This document shows, one piece after another, positions 51,796 through 59,928 of a stretch of DNA of 64,000 nucleotides. Below the pieces are notes generated by a model. That model saw nothing but the letters and a program-made list of their open reading frames with translations. It searched no databases and had not been told where the DNA came from. This stretch comes from Candidatus Delongbacteria bacterium (GTDB lineage Bacteria; CAIWAD01), in contig JBAYTZ010000007.1 of NCBI GenBank assembly GCA_041675285.1, forward strand, positions 124,001 through 188,000. Reading direction: 5' to 3'. Both the position numbers and the translations under genes were made by a program. The stretch's first letter is position 1. The number at the start of each line of letters is the position of its first letter.

Positions 51796-52413
51796 ATGCG
51801 ACGCATTCTGATTCCGCTGGCCCTGCTGCTGGCCTTGAGCCAGGGCGCGGTGGCCGCGGCCCGCACTTTCGTGATCCAGCCGGGCAAGGCCTGGAACCAG
51901 GTCACCTTCCACTCGGAAGCCACGGTGGAATCCTTCGACGGCAAGACGCGCCAGGTGAGCGGGCAGCTGACGGTGGATCCCGAGGCGCTGGGGCAGGGCT
52001 CGTCCGCCTGGTTCCAGGTGGAGCTGAAGAGTCTGGACACCGGTATGTCCCTGCGGAACAAACACATGCGGGAAAACCACCTGCACACCGACAAGTACCC
52101 GCTCACGCGCTTCGAATTGCGCAGCCTGAGCGTGCCAGTGGCGGCCCTGGCGCCGGGCAAGACTACGCGCGTGACGGCCTCAGGAGAGTACTCGCTGCAC
52201 GGCGTCACGCGCCCGCGCACACTGCCCGTGGACGTGACCTGGTTTCCCGACGGTTCCCAGACGCCGGCCAAGGCCAGGGGGCCCGTGCTGCACGTGGTCT
52301 GTCGCTATGACGTGGGGTTGGCCGAGCACGGGATTCCGCGCCCCGAGTTCCTGTTCATGAAAGTCGCCGAGCAGATGCAGGTCACGGTGGATCTGTGGGC
52401 GGTGGTCGAATGA
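51796..52413 (+). CDS. YceI-family periplasmic protein
   Basis: 205 residues with a signal peptide (LIPLALLLALSQGAVAAA). The lipocalin-like YceI barrel is recognised by AWNQVTFHSEATVESFDGKT, SLDTGMSLRNKHMRENHLHT and YSLHGVTRPRTLPV. YceI proteins bind isoprenoid chains; some are polyisoprenoid-binding helpers of quinone or cytochrome systems. It lies 10 bases after the cytochrome-porin gene and overlaps the next cytochrome gene (ATGA), so all three are one operon. A role in carrying a quinone-like compound is only an inference. Confidence 0.9.
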   Translation: MRRILIPLALLLALSQGAVAAARTFVIQPGKAWNQVTFHSEATVESFDGKTRQVSGQLTVDPEALGQGSSAWFQVELKSLDTGMSLRNKHMRENHLHTDKYPLTRFELRSLSVPVAALAPGKTTRVTASGEYSLHGVTRPRTLPVDVTWFPDGSQTPAKARGPVLHVVCRYDVGLAEHGIPRPEFLFMKVAEQMQVTVDLWAVVE

Positions 52414-52799
52414 GCCCGCGTGGGGGCCTGCTGCTTTCCCTGCTTTGCCTGGGTGGACTGGCCGGCTGCGCGGATCTGGGCGACGAGCCCGGCACGACGC
52501 CGGTGGACGGCGATGTGAGTTTCTCCCGGGACGTGCAGCCCATCCTGCAGGGCAACTGCACGCTCTGCCACGGCGCGGACGGCAGTTCGGGCGGGCTGGA
52601 CCTGGGCAGTCTGGCGGGCCTGCGGGCCGGCGGGGTGAGTGGCGCCGTGGTGGTCGCCGGCGCGGCGGATTCCAGTCTGCTGGTGGCGCGGCTGGAGGAG
52701 AGCAATCCGGCGCTGCGCATGCCGGCGGGGGGGCAATTGCCGGCGCTTCAGATTGACGTGATTCGGGACTGGATCGATCAGGGCGCCGTGGACAATTGA
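52410..52799 (+). CDS. c-type cytochrome lipoprotein
   Basis: 129 residues. Lipobox LAGC with the lipidated C20. One heme site C50-T-L-C-H54 in VQPILQGNCTLCHGADGSSG, followed by SNPALRMPAGG, whose methionine is the probable axial ligand. This matches the cytochrome c domain common in Planctomycetes and FCB secreted proteins. It should sit on the periplasmic face of a membrane and could relay electrons between the cytochrome-porin and the inner membrane. Overlaps the YceI gene by four bases. Confidence 0.88.
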   Translation: MSPRGGLLLSLLCLGGLAGCADLGDEPGTTPVDGDVSFSRDVQPILQGNCTLCHGADGSSGGLDLGSLAGLRAGGVSGAVVVAGAADSSLLVARLEESNPALRMPAGGQLPALQIDVIRDWIDQGAVDN

Positions 52800-53059
52800 G
52801 GACCTCGGCCGCTGAGAGAGGGCTGGGCAGGAAACGTCGCGGGAGTTCCGAAAATTGAACTGACGCGCCCTCCCACTTACCCCCCGCCCGCCCCTAGAAG
52901 GGAGGTTCCGGGGGCCGCGCGGCCAAACGGGAATCCGTCGGGACGGGTTCCCGAAGTTTCACCACCCGCAAGTGGAAAGGTGCCGCACCCCGTCGCGGGG
53001 CAGGACAACTTGCCGGCCCGTGACGCTCTTCGAAAGCGGTTGTCGAACTACCGGGACGC
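52800..53059. other. Noncoding region with several strong hairpins
   Basis: No gene. On the plus strand CGGGAATCCGT (52928-52938) pairs with ACGGGTTCCCG (52943-52953) in an 11-bp stem with a CGGG loop and one G-U pair. Smaller stems are CCAC/GTGG (52962-52975), CCCCG/CGGGG (52988-53000) and CGGT/ACCG (53037-53053). No T-run follows. It may be a 3' structure of the cytochrome operon or an unidentified RNA. Confidence 0.4.
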
Positions 53060-53611
53060 CTACACCTGCAGGCGTTTGGCCACCGGATCGTAGCTCATGA
53101 AGTCCGCGTGGTGCACGATGTAGGCCTCCACGCTGCGGGTCACCAGATTCCCCTCCGCCGCATGGGTGGCCACGATGTGCGAGACCGCGTCCGGCACGCC
53201 GGCCTCCATGCACAGGGCCACGCCCGTGAAAGGATGCCGCAGGTACTTGCCCCGGGCGCTCTGGCGGCTGCCCCCCGCCGGATCCGGCTCATACTCGAGC
53301 AGCTTGCCCACGTCCGCCAGGATGGCCCCCGCCACCACCACGTCCAGGTCGATGGGCAGTTGGTCGCCCATGAAGGCCTGCATGGCGCGCGCGGACTCCC
53401 GGGCGATGTGCACGACGCAGCGCTTGTGCGCCATGAAGGTCACGGACGTGGCGTGCAACAGGGTGAAGGGGATGCGCTGCAGGTCCGCACCGCTGAGCGG
53501 GCTGCGCTCCAGCGCCAGCTCCCAGGCCCGGGCGGTGGCGGCCCGCAGGGCGTCGTTTTCAATCCAGTCCAATTCGGGCCAGAGGGCCAGGATGTCGGGT
53601 TGCTGGCTCAT
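53060..53611 (-). CDS. HD-domain protein with altered metal motif
   Basis: 183 residues from an ATG 25 codons inside a longer open frame. The fold is HD-type: the first histidine is in VVHIARESARAM, then VVVAGAILADVGKLLEYE at the place of the usual LLHDIGK, then VSHIVATHAAEG and the last aspartate in IVHHADF. The HD doublet reads AD here, so one metal ligand is missing and the activity may be reduced or different. No partner domain. The region upstream of its start is shared with the divergent protease gene (86 bases). Confidence 0.75.
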   Translation of the reverse strand: MSQQPDILALWPELDWIENDALRAATARAWELALERSPLSGADLQRIPFTLLHATSVTFMAHKRCVVHIARESARAMQAFMGDQLPIDLDVVVAGAILADVGKLLEYEPDPAGGSRQSARGKYLRHPFTGVALCMEAGVPDAVSHIVATHAAEGNLVTRSVEAYIVHHADFMSYDPVAKRLQV

Positions 53612-53697
53612 GCCGTCTCCGCTGCTTGTTGTGGCTTCAAATGCCAAGTTACCAACGGAGCAGGGCTCCCGCCCTTTCCCACACACAGGAGAATCCC

Positions 53698-55335
53698 GTG
53701 CGTCCGATCCTGCGCGCAGTCAGCCTGATCGTGCTGCTGGCGATTCCGCTGGCCGGCGCCCGAAGCGCGCCCGGCCGGGCCGCGGACGCCGGGTCTGCTC
53801 TGACGTGGCCGGGCCTGCAGGAGCCCGCGCGGCCCGCCGCTCCCGCCAGCCGCCAGGCGGTCTGGGTCTTCCTCAACGGACACGGCGGGCAGCGGGGCGT
53901 CGAACGGGTCACGCCCGATCCCCATGCCCGCTGGCGGCGCGAGGTGCGGGGCCGGCGGGATCGCCTGGAGGATCCCGATCGCCGCGTCTCCGCCTCCTAC
54001 CTGAAGAGCATCCGCGAGACGGGCGTCCGCGTGCGCACCCAGAGTCGCTGGTTCAACGCGGTCTCCGTCTCCGCCACTCCCGCCCAGCTGCAGAAGCTGC
54101 GCGCCCTGCCCTTCGTGCGGGAGCTGCGCCCGGTGGCCACCGGCCGGCGCCGGCCCGATCCGCGCATGGTGGGACGCCCGGACGCCGCCGCGCGCCTGCA
54201 GTACGGCACCTCCTTCAACCAGCTGGAAATGCTGGGCGTGCCCGCCGCCCATGACGCCGGCCTGAGCGGCGTGGGCATTCGCGTGCTCATGCTGGACACG
54301 GGCTTCTACACGGATCACCAGGCCTTCGGCACGGGGCGCGTGCTGGAGGAGTGGGACTTCATCAACCAGGACGGCGAGACGCAGAACCAGCCCGGCGACC
54401 CCGAGGCCCAGCACCGGCACGGCACGGCAACGGCCACGGCCCTGGGCGGCCACTGGCCGGGCGAGCTCTACGGTCCGGCCTACGCCTGCCAGTTCCTGCT
54501 GGCCAAGACCGAGGACACGGCCAGCGAGACGCCCGTCGAGGAAGACTACTACGTCGCGGCGCTGGAGTGGGGCGAAGCCCGCGGCGCCGACGTGGCCTCG
54601 GCCTCGCTGGGCTACACGGACTGGTACCAGTGGGAGGATCTGGACGGCCGGACGGCCATCACCACCCAGGCGGTGGATCTGGCCGTGGGGCTGGGCCTCT
54701 GCGTGGTGGTCTCGGCCGGCAACAACCGGGACGACGAGTGGGGCCACATCGGCACGCCGGCGGACGCCTTCGGCGTGATCAGCACGGGAGCTGTGGACGC
54801 CGCCGGACAGCTGGCCTGGTTCAGCAGCCCGGGTCCCACCTACGACGGCCGGCTGAAGCCCGAAGTCAGCGCCCAGGGCGTGGGCGTGGCGGCGGCAGGC
54901 TGGGACAGCCCCACCAACCTGCGCTACTTCGCCGGCACCAGCCTGTCCTGTCCGCTGGTGGCGGGCTGCGCGGCCCTGCTGCTGGAGGCCCATCCCTTCT
55001 GGACGCCGGCCCAGGTGCGCGCCGCCCTCATGAGCACGGCGGACCGGGCCAACCTGCCCGACAACGATTTCGGCTGGGGCGTCGTCAATCTGCCGGCGGC
55101 CCTGGAGCGCTTCCCGGAACCCGGTCCGGTGAGCATCGCCCTGAGTGGCGGACAGGTCCGGCTGAGCTGGCCCCGGCGCGGCTACGACCACTTCCGGATC
55201 TACCAGGCCGACCAGCCTTGGGGCCCCTTCACGCTGCTGGGTGAAAGCGCGGACACGCTCTGGACAGGTTCGGCCCAGCTGCCCTCGGGGAGCGGCTTCT
55301 ACCGCATCCAGGGCCTCGTCGACCCGGGTCGATGA
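53698..55335 (+). CDS. Secreted S8-family serine protease (subtilase)
   Basis: 545 residues from a GTG behind ACAGGAGA. Signal peptide near residues 5-28. An N-terminal I9-like prodomain (SIRETGVRVRTQSRWFNAVS, LRALPFVRELRPV) precedes the catalytic domain. Catalytic residues: D200 (MLDTGFYTDH), H241 (QHRHGTATA), S415 (GTSLSCPLVAGC), oxyanion Asn in VVSAGNNRDD. A C-terminal fibronectin-like strand region ends the protein (VRLSWPRRGYDHFRIYQAD), without a sorting domain. Extracellular proteolysis is expected. The four-base ATGA overlap couples it to the next gene. Confidence 0.92.
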   Translation: MRPILRAVSLIVLLAIPLAGARSAPGRAADAGSALTWPGLQEPARPAAPASRQAVWVFLNGHGGQRGVERVTPDPHARWRREVRGRRDRLEDPDRRVSASYLKSIRETGVRVRTQSRWFNAVSVSATPAQLQKLRALPFVRELRPVATGRRRPDPRMVGRPDAAARLQYGTSFNQLEMLGVPAAHDAGLSGVGIRVLMLDTGFYTDHQAFGTGRVLEEWDFINQDGETQNQPGDPEAQHRHGTATATALGGHWPGELYGPAYACQFLLAKTEDTASETPVEEDYYVAALEWGEARGADVASASLGYTDWYQWEDLDGRTAITTQAVDLAVGLGLCVVVSAGNNRDDEWGHIGTPADAFGVISTGAVDAAGQLAWFSSPGPTYDGRLKPEVSAQGVGVAAAGWDSPTNLRYFAGTSLSCPLVAGCAALLLEAHPFWTPAQVRAALMSTADRANLPDNDFGWGVVNLPAALERFPEPGPVSIALSGGQVRLSWPRRGYDHFRIYQADQPWGPFTLLGESADTLWTGSAQLPSGSGFYRIQGLVDPGR

Positions 55336-56063
55336 GCTGGCGGATCCGGACCGCCCCCTGGGCGCGCCCCTTCATCGGCGACGCGCCGGCTCTGGGCCGC
55401 CTGCTGCTCGCGGCCACGCGCCACCCGGACCAGCGCCTGCGGGACGACGCGCGCAGCCGCGTGCTCCTGCTGCGCGAGGCCCCGGCGGGCACCCCCCCCG
55501 AATTGATCCACGCCGCCCCGGCCCCCTGGGTGCTCAAGCGTCCGCTCTGGCGGGACGGCCGCGCCTGGAACCGGCTAGTCTCGCTGTTCCAGCCCGGCGA
55601 GATGTGCCGCGCCTTTCGCGCCGGTCTGTTGCTGCTGGAATCCGGCGTGGCCACGCCGCGCCCCCTGTTGCTGCTGGAGCGGCGCCGCTGGGGCCTGCTG
55701 GTCGAGTCCTGGCTGGTCTACGAATACGTGGAAGGCGGGCCGGTCACCGAACGCCAATGGCCGCGGGTGGTGGAGATCCTGAGCCACCTGCACGCCGCCG
55801 GTTTGTGTCACCGCGACCCGCACCTGGCCAACTGGCTGGTGGCGACCGACGGCCAGGTGGTGGCGCTGGATCCCGGTCCCCGACGATTGCGGCCGCTGCT
55901 GGCCGACGACGCCTACGACTTCGTGCTGTTGCGCAACTGCCGGCCGGAGATCCTGCCGCTGCTGCCCCTGCAGGGGAGCTGGAAGTGGCGCGTGGCCGAG
56001 GCGCGCAATGCGGCCGTGCAGGGCTGGCGCCGCTGGAAGCGCCGGCTGCGCGGCAGACGCTGA
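55332..56063 (+). CDS. LPS-kinase-like (InaA/WaaP, RIO-type) protein
   Basis: 243 residues. A small protein-kinase fold: LKRPLWRDGRAWNRL supplies a possible ATP-binding lysine, VYEYVEGGPVTE the hinge, HRDPHLANWLVATDG the catalytic loop with the aspartate and asparagine, and VALDPG the metal-binding DxG. This pattern fits lipopolysaccharide core sugar kinases (Kdo kinase KdkA, WaaP). The target, probably an LPS inner-core sugar, is inferred. No glycosyltransferase lies nearby. The C-terminus is strongly basic (RRWKRRLRGRR). Confidence 0.78.
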   Translation: MSWRIRTAPWARPFIGDAPALGRLLLAATRHPDQRLRDDARSRVLLLREAPAGTPPELIHAAPAPWVLKRPLWRDGRAWNRLVSLFQPGEMCRAFRAGLLLLESGVATPRPLLLLERRRWGLLVESWLVYEYVEGGPVTERQWPRVVEILSHLHAAGLCHRDPHLANWLVATDGQVVALDPGPRRLRPLLADDAYDFVLLRNCRPEILPLLPLQGSWKWRVAEARNAAVQGWRRWKRRLRGRR

Positions 56064-56088
56064 ACCCCGACCCAAACCGGAGATCCTC

Positions 56089-56577
56089 ATGAGCGAACTG
56101 CTGCGCGAAGCGCTGGGAACCCAGTTCCAGGCCGCTCTCCAGATGCTGGGCAATGCCCTGCGCGCCTGTCCCGCAGAGGATTGGGGCGATCTCTCCGACA
56201 CGCCGGGCTTCTGGTACACGGCCTTCCACACCCTGTTCTGGCTGGATCTCTACCTGTCGCCCACCGCCGAGGGCTTCGCCCCGCCGGTGCCCTTCGGCTT
56301 GGAGGAGCTGGATCCGGCCGGCAAACTGCCGTCGCGTGTGTACACGTGCCAGGAGTTGCTGGACTACCTGGAGCACGGCCGTGGCAAGTGTCGGGACGCC
56401 TGCGCCCGGCTGGACCTGGAGGAGGCCGCGCGGCCCTGCGGGATCCGGCCAGGCCTGAGCCGGCTGGAGCTGCACATCTACAACCTGCGGCACGTGCAGC
56501 ATGGCGCGGCCCAGTTGAATCTGCTCCTGCGCCAACGGGGCCGGGTGGTGCCGGACTGGGTCTCCCGCTCCCGTTAA
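56089..56577 (+). CDS. DinB-family four-helix protein
   Basis: 162 residues. Helical, with FWYTAFHTLFWLDLYL carrying one His and HIYNLRHVQHGAAQLNLLL carrying the paired histidines (HVQHG), the three metal ligands of DinB/YfiT-like proteins. Members include thiol-dependent transferases and damage-inducible proteins; the substrate is unknown. It lies 25 bases after the kinase-like gene. It converges on the next gene with stops overlapping by four bases. Confidence 0.8.
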   Translation: MSELLREALGTQFQAALQMLGNALRACPAEDWGDLSDTPGFWYTAFHTLFWLDLYLSPTAEGFAPPVPFGLEELDPAGKLPSRVYTCQELLDYLEHGRGKCRDACARLDLEEAARPCGIRPGLSRLELHIYNLRHVQHGAAQLNLLLRQRGRVVPDWVSRSR

Positions 56578-56801
56578 CAGCCGGACTGGGCGGCCTGGAT
56601 CAGTTGGTTGGCCCGCTCCGCCATGTTGGGGAAAAGGTCCGGCGGCACGGCCGGTTTGCCCAGGGCCTTCAACACCATGTGACGGGCGCATTCATTGAAC
56701 GCGCCCAGACAGTAGCGCTGTTTGTAGACGCCGGCCATGGCCGGCTTCATGGCCATGCGGTCGTTGAAGAAGGGACAGGCCTGAATGCAGTCGCAGTCCA
56801 T
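56574..56801 (-). CDS. Small Cys-rich protein, possibly metal-binding
   Basis: 75 residues: MDCDCIQACPFFNDRMA at the start, then YCLGAFNECARHM, and a final cysteine. The pattern of CxCxxxCPFFN, YC and CAR recurs in small proteins of many anaerobes, and I expect an iron-sulfur or zinc site, though no role is established that I know of. The start I chose has GGGAG upstream; a longer form begins 20 codons earlier. Its promoter region is shared with the divergent ribosomal operon. Confidence 0.65.
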   Translation of the reverse strand: MDCDCIQACPFFNDRMAMKPAMAGVYKQRYCLGAFNECARHMVLKALGKPAVPPDLFPNMAERANQLIQAAQSGC

Positions 56802-56924
56802 CTCGCTCGTCTCCCTTGTTTCGGTATCCCTGCCCACCGGTATCGGCAATTGATATTCCATTCTTGATAACGAGTCCGCCTCGCCCGATCCAGGACGGAA
56901 GTCCCTGATTCTGAGGGGATTTCC

Positions 56925-56953
56925 TTGCGATTTCCCTCCTCCTCCGCTATACT
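56925..56953 (+). promoter_or_regulatory. Promoter of the rpsF-rpsR-rplI operon
   Basis: TTGCGA, then 17 bases, then TATACT. Both boxes are close to consensus, and the predicted start near 56960 leaves a structured leader of about 80 bases before rpsF. Confidence 0.75.
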
Positions 56954-56968
56954 CTCGGCTTGCTTTTT

Positions 56969-57021
56969 GGCCCCGCCGGAATCGGGGGGCCCATCCTTGC
57001 CATCCAGATGGGTTGGATGGC
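56969..57021 (+). promoter_or_regulatory. Structured leader of rpsF, possible S6:S18 autoregulatory site
   Basis: Two hairpins: GGCCCCG/CGGGGGGCC (56969-56991, with a loop containing CCG) and a perfect GCCATCCA/TGGATGGC stem (56999-57021) with loop GATGGGT. S6 with S18 is known to bind such rpsF leaders in many phyla and repress its own operon. I cannot confirm the conserved S6:S18 bulge by eye, so this is a positional inference. Confidence 0.4.
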
Positions 57022-57042
57022 CTTAGTCCACAAGGAGATGCG

Positions 57043-57495
57043 ATGAGTGAGCTTCGCAATTACGAAGTCACCTTCATTGCCGAGCCCAATTTTGACGATG
57101 AGCGGGTGAATTCCCTGGTGGGGAAGTATTCCGAATTCATCGAAAAGAACGGTGGCGAGGTGCAGAAGGTGGAACGCATGGGCAAGAAGCGCCTGGCCTA
57201 TGCGGTGGAGAAGCGCCAGTACGGCTACTACATCTACACCGAGGTGAAGATGCCCGGTGAGGCGGTGGCCCTGCTCAAGCGCTGGTTCGCCCTGTCCGAG
57301 GACGTCTTCCGTCATCTGGCCGTGCGCATGACGGATCGCGATGTGAAGTTGAAGGCGTTGACCATGGACCACTTCCGCAAGGAGATGGACCGCCGCAACG
57401 CCGCCACGCGTCCGGGCGCCCGCGAGGGTGGCGGTCGTGAAGGCTACCGCGACGGGTATCGCGAAGGTGGACGTCCCGAGCGGGTGGAGGACTGA
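57043..57495 (+). CDS. rpsF: 30S ribosomal protein S6
   Basis: 150 residues; the S6 core is residues 1-100 (YEVTFIAEPNFDDERV, YAVEKRQYGYYIYTEVKMPG, FRHLAVRM) and the rest is an Arg/Gly/Glu-rich tail (GAREGGGREGYRDGYREGGRPE) longer than in most bacteria. It binds S18 on the small-subunit platform. ATG follows AAGGAGA. rpsR begins two bases later; the ssb gene commonly placed between them is absent. Confidence 0.97.
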   Translation: MSELRNYEVTFIAEPNFDDERVNSLVGKYSEFIEKNGGEVQKVERMGKKRLAYAVEKRQYGYYIYTEVKMPGEAVALLKRWFALSEDVFRHLAVRMTDRDVKLKALTMDHFRKEMDRRNAATRPGAREGGGREGYRDGYREGGRPERVED

Positions 57496-57497
57496 TC

Positions 57498-57722
57498 ATG
57501 GCCTATCAACGCAAACGCATCTGCCGCTTCTGTGAAGCCGGCGTGAAGTATGTCGACTATCGTGACGAGAAGCGGCTGTCCCGTTTCCTCACGGAGCGCG
57601 GCAAGATCATTCCCCGTCGGGTCTCCGGCACCTGTGCCAAGCATCAGCGCATGCTCTCCACCGCCATCAAGCGGTCGCGCATCCTGGCGCTCCTGCCCTT
57701 CGTGTCCGACAACCCGGCCTAA
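57498..57722 (+). CDS. rpsR: 30S ribosomal protein S18
   Basis: 74 residues: RKRICRFCEAGVKYVDYRD, LSRFLTERGKIIPRRVSGTC and AKHQRMLSTAIKRSRILALLPF are canonical S18. It keeps the cysteines (CRFC and GTCAKH) of the zinc-binding C+ form. It pairs with S6 on 16S rRNA and may help repress the operon. It follows rpsF with a two-base gap. Confidence 0.98.
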   Translation: MAYQRKRICRFCEAGVKYVDYRDEKRLSRFLTERGKIIPRRVSGTCAKHQRMLSTAIKRSRILALLPFVSDNPA

Positions 57723-57733
57723 GGAGGTGGATG

Positions 57734-58288
57734 ATGAAGGTCATTCTGCGCACTGACATCGATAACCTGGGCAAGATCGGCGAACTGGTCAGCGTGAAGC
57801 CGGGCTACGCCCGCAACTACCTGGTTCCCCAGGGCTTCGCCTACACGGCCACGCCGGGCGCCCTGCGCCGCTTCGAGGAAGAGAAGCTGCAGCTGGTGAG
57901 CGCGGCCGAGCGCGAACGCAGCCGGGCCGACGCCCTGCGCGCGCGCATCGAGAGCCACCAGTACAAGGTGGAAATGAAGACCGGCGAGCAGGGCCGCCTC
58001 TACGGCAGCGTCACGGCCCAGACCATCGCCGACCTGCTGCACGTCGCGGGCATCGAGATCGACCGGCGGCGGATTCGCCTGGACCAGCCCATCAAGGCGC
58101 TGGGCGAGTTCTTCGTCCCGATCAAGCTCTACGGCGACATCTCGGCCCAGGCCCGCGTGCTGGTCACCGATGCGGACGCCCTGGTGCGCGCCGCCATCGA
58201 GGCCGAAGTGGCGGCCTCGGAGGCCCTGGCCCGCGGCGAAGTCCCGGCGACCCCGGCCAAGGGGCGCGAGGAAGACGACGAGGCCTAG
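57734..58288 (+). CDS. rplI: 50S ribosomal protein L9
   Basis: 184 residues, longer than the usual 150 because of an acidic Ala/Glu C-terminal tail. The N-domain (MKVILRTDIDNLGKIGELVSVKPGYARNYLVPQG, shown here only by its pattern of K-V-I-L and GYARNYLVP) and the C-domain GRLYGSVTAQTIADLL are typical. The second of two adjacent ATGs has the better spacing (6 bases) to AAGGAGG. Last gene of the ribosomal operon, before a perfect terminator. Confidence 0.96.
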   Translation: MKVILRTDIDNLGKIGELVSVKPGYARNYLVPQGFAYTATPGALRRFEEEKLQLVSAAERERSRADALRARIESHQYKVEMKTGEQGRLYGSVTAQTIADLLHVAGIEIDRRRIRLDQPIKALGEFFVPIKLYGDISAQARVLVTDADALVRAAIEAEVAASEALARGEVPATPAKGREEDDEA

Positions 58289-58310
58289 GCCGCCCGGAAT
58301 CACGAGTGTT

Positions 58311-58344
58311 GGAAGGGGCCAGATCGAGGGCCCCTTCCTTTTTT
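58311..58344 (+). terminator. Intrinsic terminator of the rpsF operon
   Basis: Perfect 10-bp stem GGAAGGGGCC/GGCCCCTTCC with an 8-base loop followed by six T. It begins 22 bases after rplI. The next gene's ribosome site starts only a few bases beyond it. Confidence 0.95.
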
Positions 58345-58359
58345 CTGTGGGAGGAACCC

Positions 58360-58689
58360 ATGGACCTGCTGGACGGGATGGCTGGACATCCCTGGCTGGT
58401 GGCCGCCCTGGTGGCGGCCGCGGCCTTGTTCGTCTACGCGCTGATCAAGCGCCTGCTGACCTTGGCGCTTTTCCTGCTGGTGGTGGTGGTCGGGCTGGTG
58501 GCCTGGTTCCGGTTGACGGGCCAGCAGGTGCCGGACGACGTGGACCGGTTGGCCCGGGGCGCGGGTCGGGTGGCCCGGGGCGCCGTGGAGCAGACGGGCG
58601 ATCTGCTGCGCAAAGGGGAACGTGCGCTGGAATCCAGCCGCGCGCTGGCGGATTCCCTGCGCGGGCTGGACTCCCTCTCCGAACGCTGA
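58360..58689 (+). CDS. Small membrane protein
   Basis: 109 residues from an ATG with GGGAGG upstream. Two adjacent hydrophobic segments (WLVAALVAAAALFVYALI and LLTLALFLLVVVVGLVAWF) form a probable transmembrane hairpin. The remaining 55 residues are a charged amphipathic helix with repeated Arg/Asp/Glu (DDVDRLARGAGRVARGAVEQ). The family is not recognised. A terminator lies between it and rplI, so it needs read-through or its own weak promoter. Confidence 0.65.
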   Translation: MDLLDGMAGHPWLVAALVAAAALFVYALIKRLLTLALFLLVVVVGLVAWFRLTGQQVPDDVDRLARGAGRVARGAVEQTGDLLRKGERALESSRALADSLRGLDSLSER

Positions 58690-58701
58690 GCGCAGACCCG
58701 T

Positions 58702-59805
58702 TCAGCCGATCAGCCAGACCTCTTCGCCCAGATCGAAGGCCAGTTGTCCGCGGGCGGTCAGGGCCAGCAGGCCCGGCCGGACGGGCAGGGGCAGGCGGCC
58801 GCTGATCCGCCCCTCCGGCGCGACCTGCAGCAGCCCTTCTGTCTGGTCCAGCAGCCAGATCCAGCCGCGGCTGTCCACCACGGGCGGCAGGCCGGCGGAC
58901 TCCACGGGCAGGCGCCACATCAAGTCGTAGTTGCGATCCAGTGAATACAGCGCGTCCTGGCCCAGGCCCAGCCAGCCGCCCCGCGGGCGCGCGGCCAGCA
59001 GCAGGGGCTCGCCCATCTCGCTCTGCGGCGTGCCCTGGCGATCCACGAAGACCGTGCGCCCGGCGGCGTCCAGGAAGCCGCAATCCTCGTCGCGGTTGAG
59101 CACGGGCGGATGAGCCAGATCGCCGCCGGGAAACCACCACTCCACTTCTCCCATGGCCGAACAGCACAGGCAGCCCAGTTCGTGCTGCAGCACCATCCGT
59201 CCGTCCCGGTAGAGGGTGGGCGGATAGAGCGGCGGACCGGCAGCGGAGAGCTGGCCGTCGCGTCGGAAGCTGAGGCGCAGGGCCAGTTCGTCCTGATGGA
59301 AGAAAACATGCAGGTCGCCGGCGCCGGAGAAGACCAGCAGGCGCCCGTCCGCGGAGGCCGTCATGCCCAGGGGGGAGTGAAAGCCGGACTCCGACGTGTC
59401 GCCCAACCGGCGGAAGTGCCCGTCGGCGTCCAGCAGCAGGATGCGACTGGGGCTGACGAACACGCAGCGGCCGCCCGCCAGCCAGAGGGCGGATCCCCAG
59501 GCGTGCGACGTGGCGGGCTCGGAGCGGGAATCCGCGCCGGGCGTGCCCGTCTGCAGATCGATCTGGCGGACGGGCTCGCCCTCGGCGTCCCACTGCAGGA
59601 AGCGGGCGCCACGCACCAGGGAGAGGCCCGCGCCCGGGGCGGACAGGCAGACCCCGGGCGTGTCGGCGGGCGGCACGGACAGCTTGCGCACCCGCTCCAG
59701 CGAGGCGGGCCCGGGCAGTTTCGAGCGCGAGCTGTTGGCCGCGTCGGCGAAGCGGCGGGACCAGGGCAGGGGGGCCGGCGCGTAGGGAGAAAATGGAATC
59801 AGCAT
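58702..59805 (-). CDS. Beta-propeller-like protein of unknown function
   Basis: 367 residues with no signal peptide. From about residue 60 onward there are repeated blade-like segments with small-Gly-Asp patterns and W or L ends (GGRCVFVSPSRILLLDADGH, ASADGRLLVFSGAGDLHVF, DSRGWIWLLDQTEGLLQVAP), like NHL, PQQ or two-component-type propellers. It has a Cys pair (LGCLCCS). No catalytic motif. The start has no clear ribosome site. A neighbour on the same strand, the methyltransferase, lies 149 bases upstream beyond a hairpin. Confidence 0.6.
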   Translation of the reverse strand: MLIPFSPYAPAPLPWSRRFADAANSSRSKLPGPASLERVRKLSVPPADTPGVCLSAPGAGLSLVRGARFLQWDAEGEPVRQIDLQTGTPGADSRSEPATSHAWGSALWLAGGRCVFVSPSRILLLDADGHFRRLGDTSESGFHSPLGMTASADGRLLVFSGAGDLHVFFHQDELALRLSFRRDGQLSAAGPPLYPPTLYRDGRMVLQHELGCLCCSAMGEVEWWFPGGDLAHPPVLNRDEDCGFLDAAGRTVFVDRQGTPQSEMGEPLLLAARPRGGWLGLGQDALYSLDRNYDLMWRLPVESAGLPPVVDSRGWIWLLDQTEGLLQVAPEGRISGRLPLPVRPGLLALTARGQLAFDLGEEVWLIG

Positions 59806-59928
59806 TTTCGAACGGGCACTTTCGCCATTGAATGTTCAGTCAGGAACATGCACTTTCCGCCTTGCGCCAAAGCTGAGACATTCCCCCTCCAGCTTTGGGA
59901 GCCCGTACCGCTGAGGTTCCCAAGGCAA

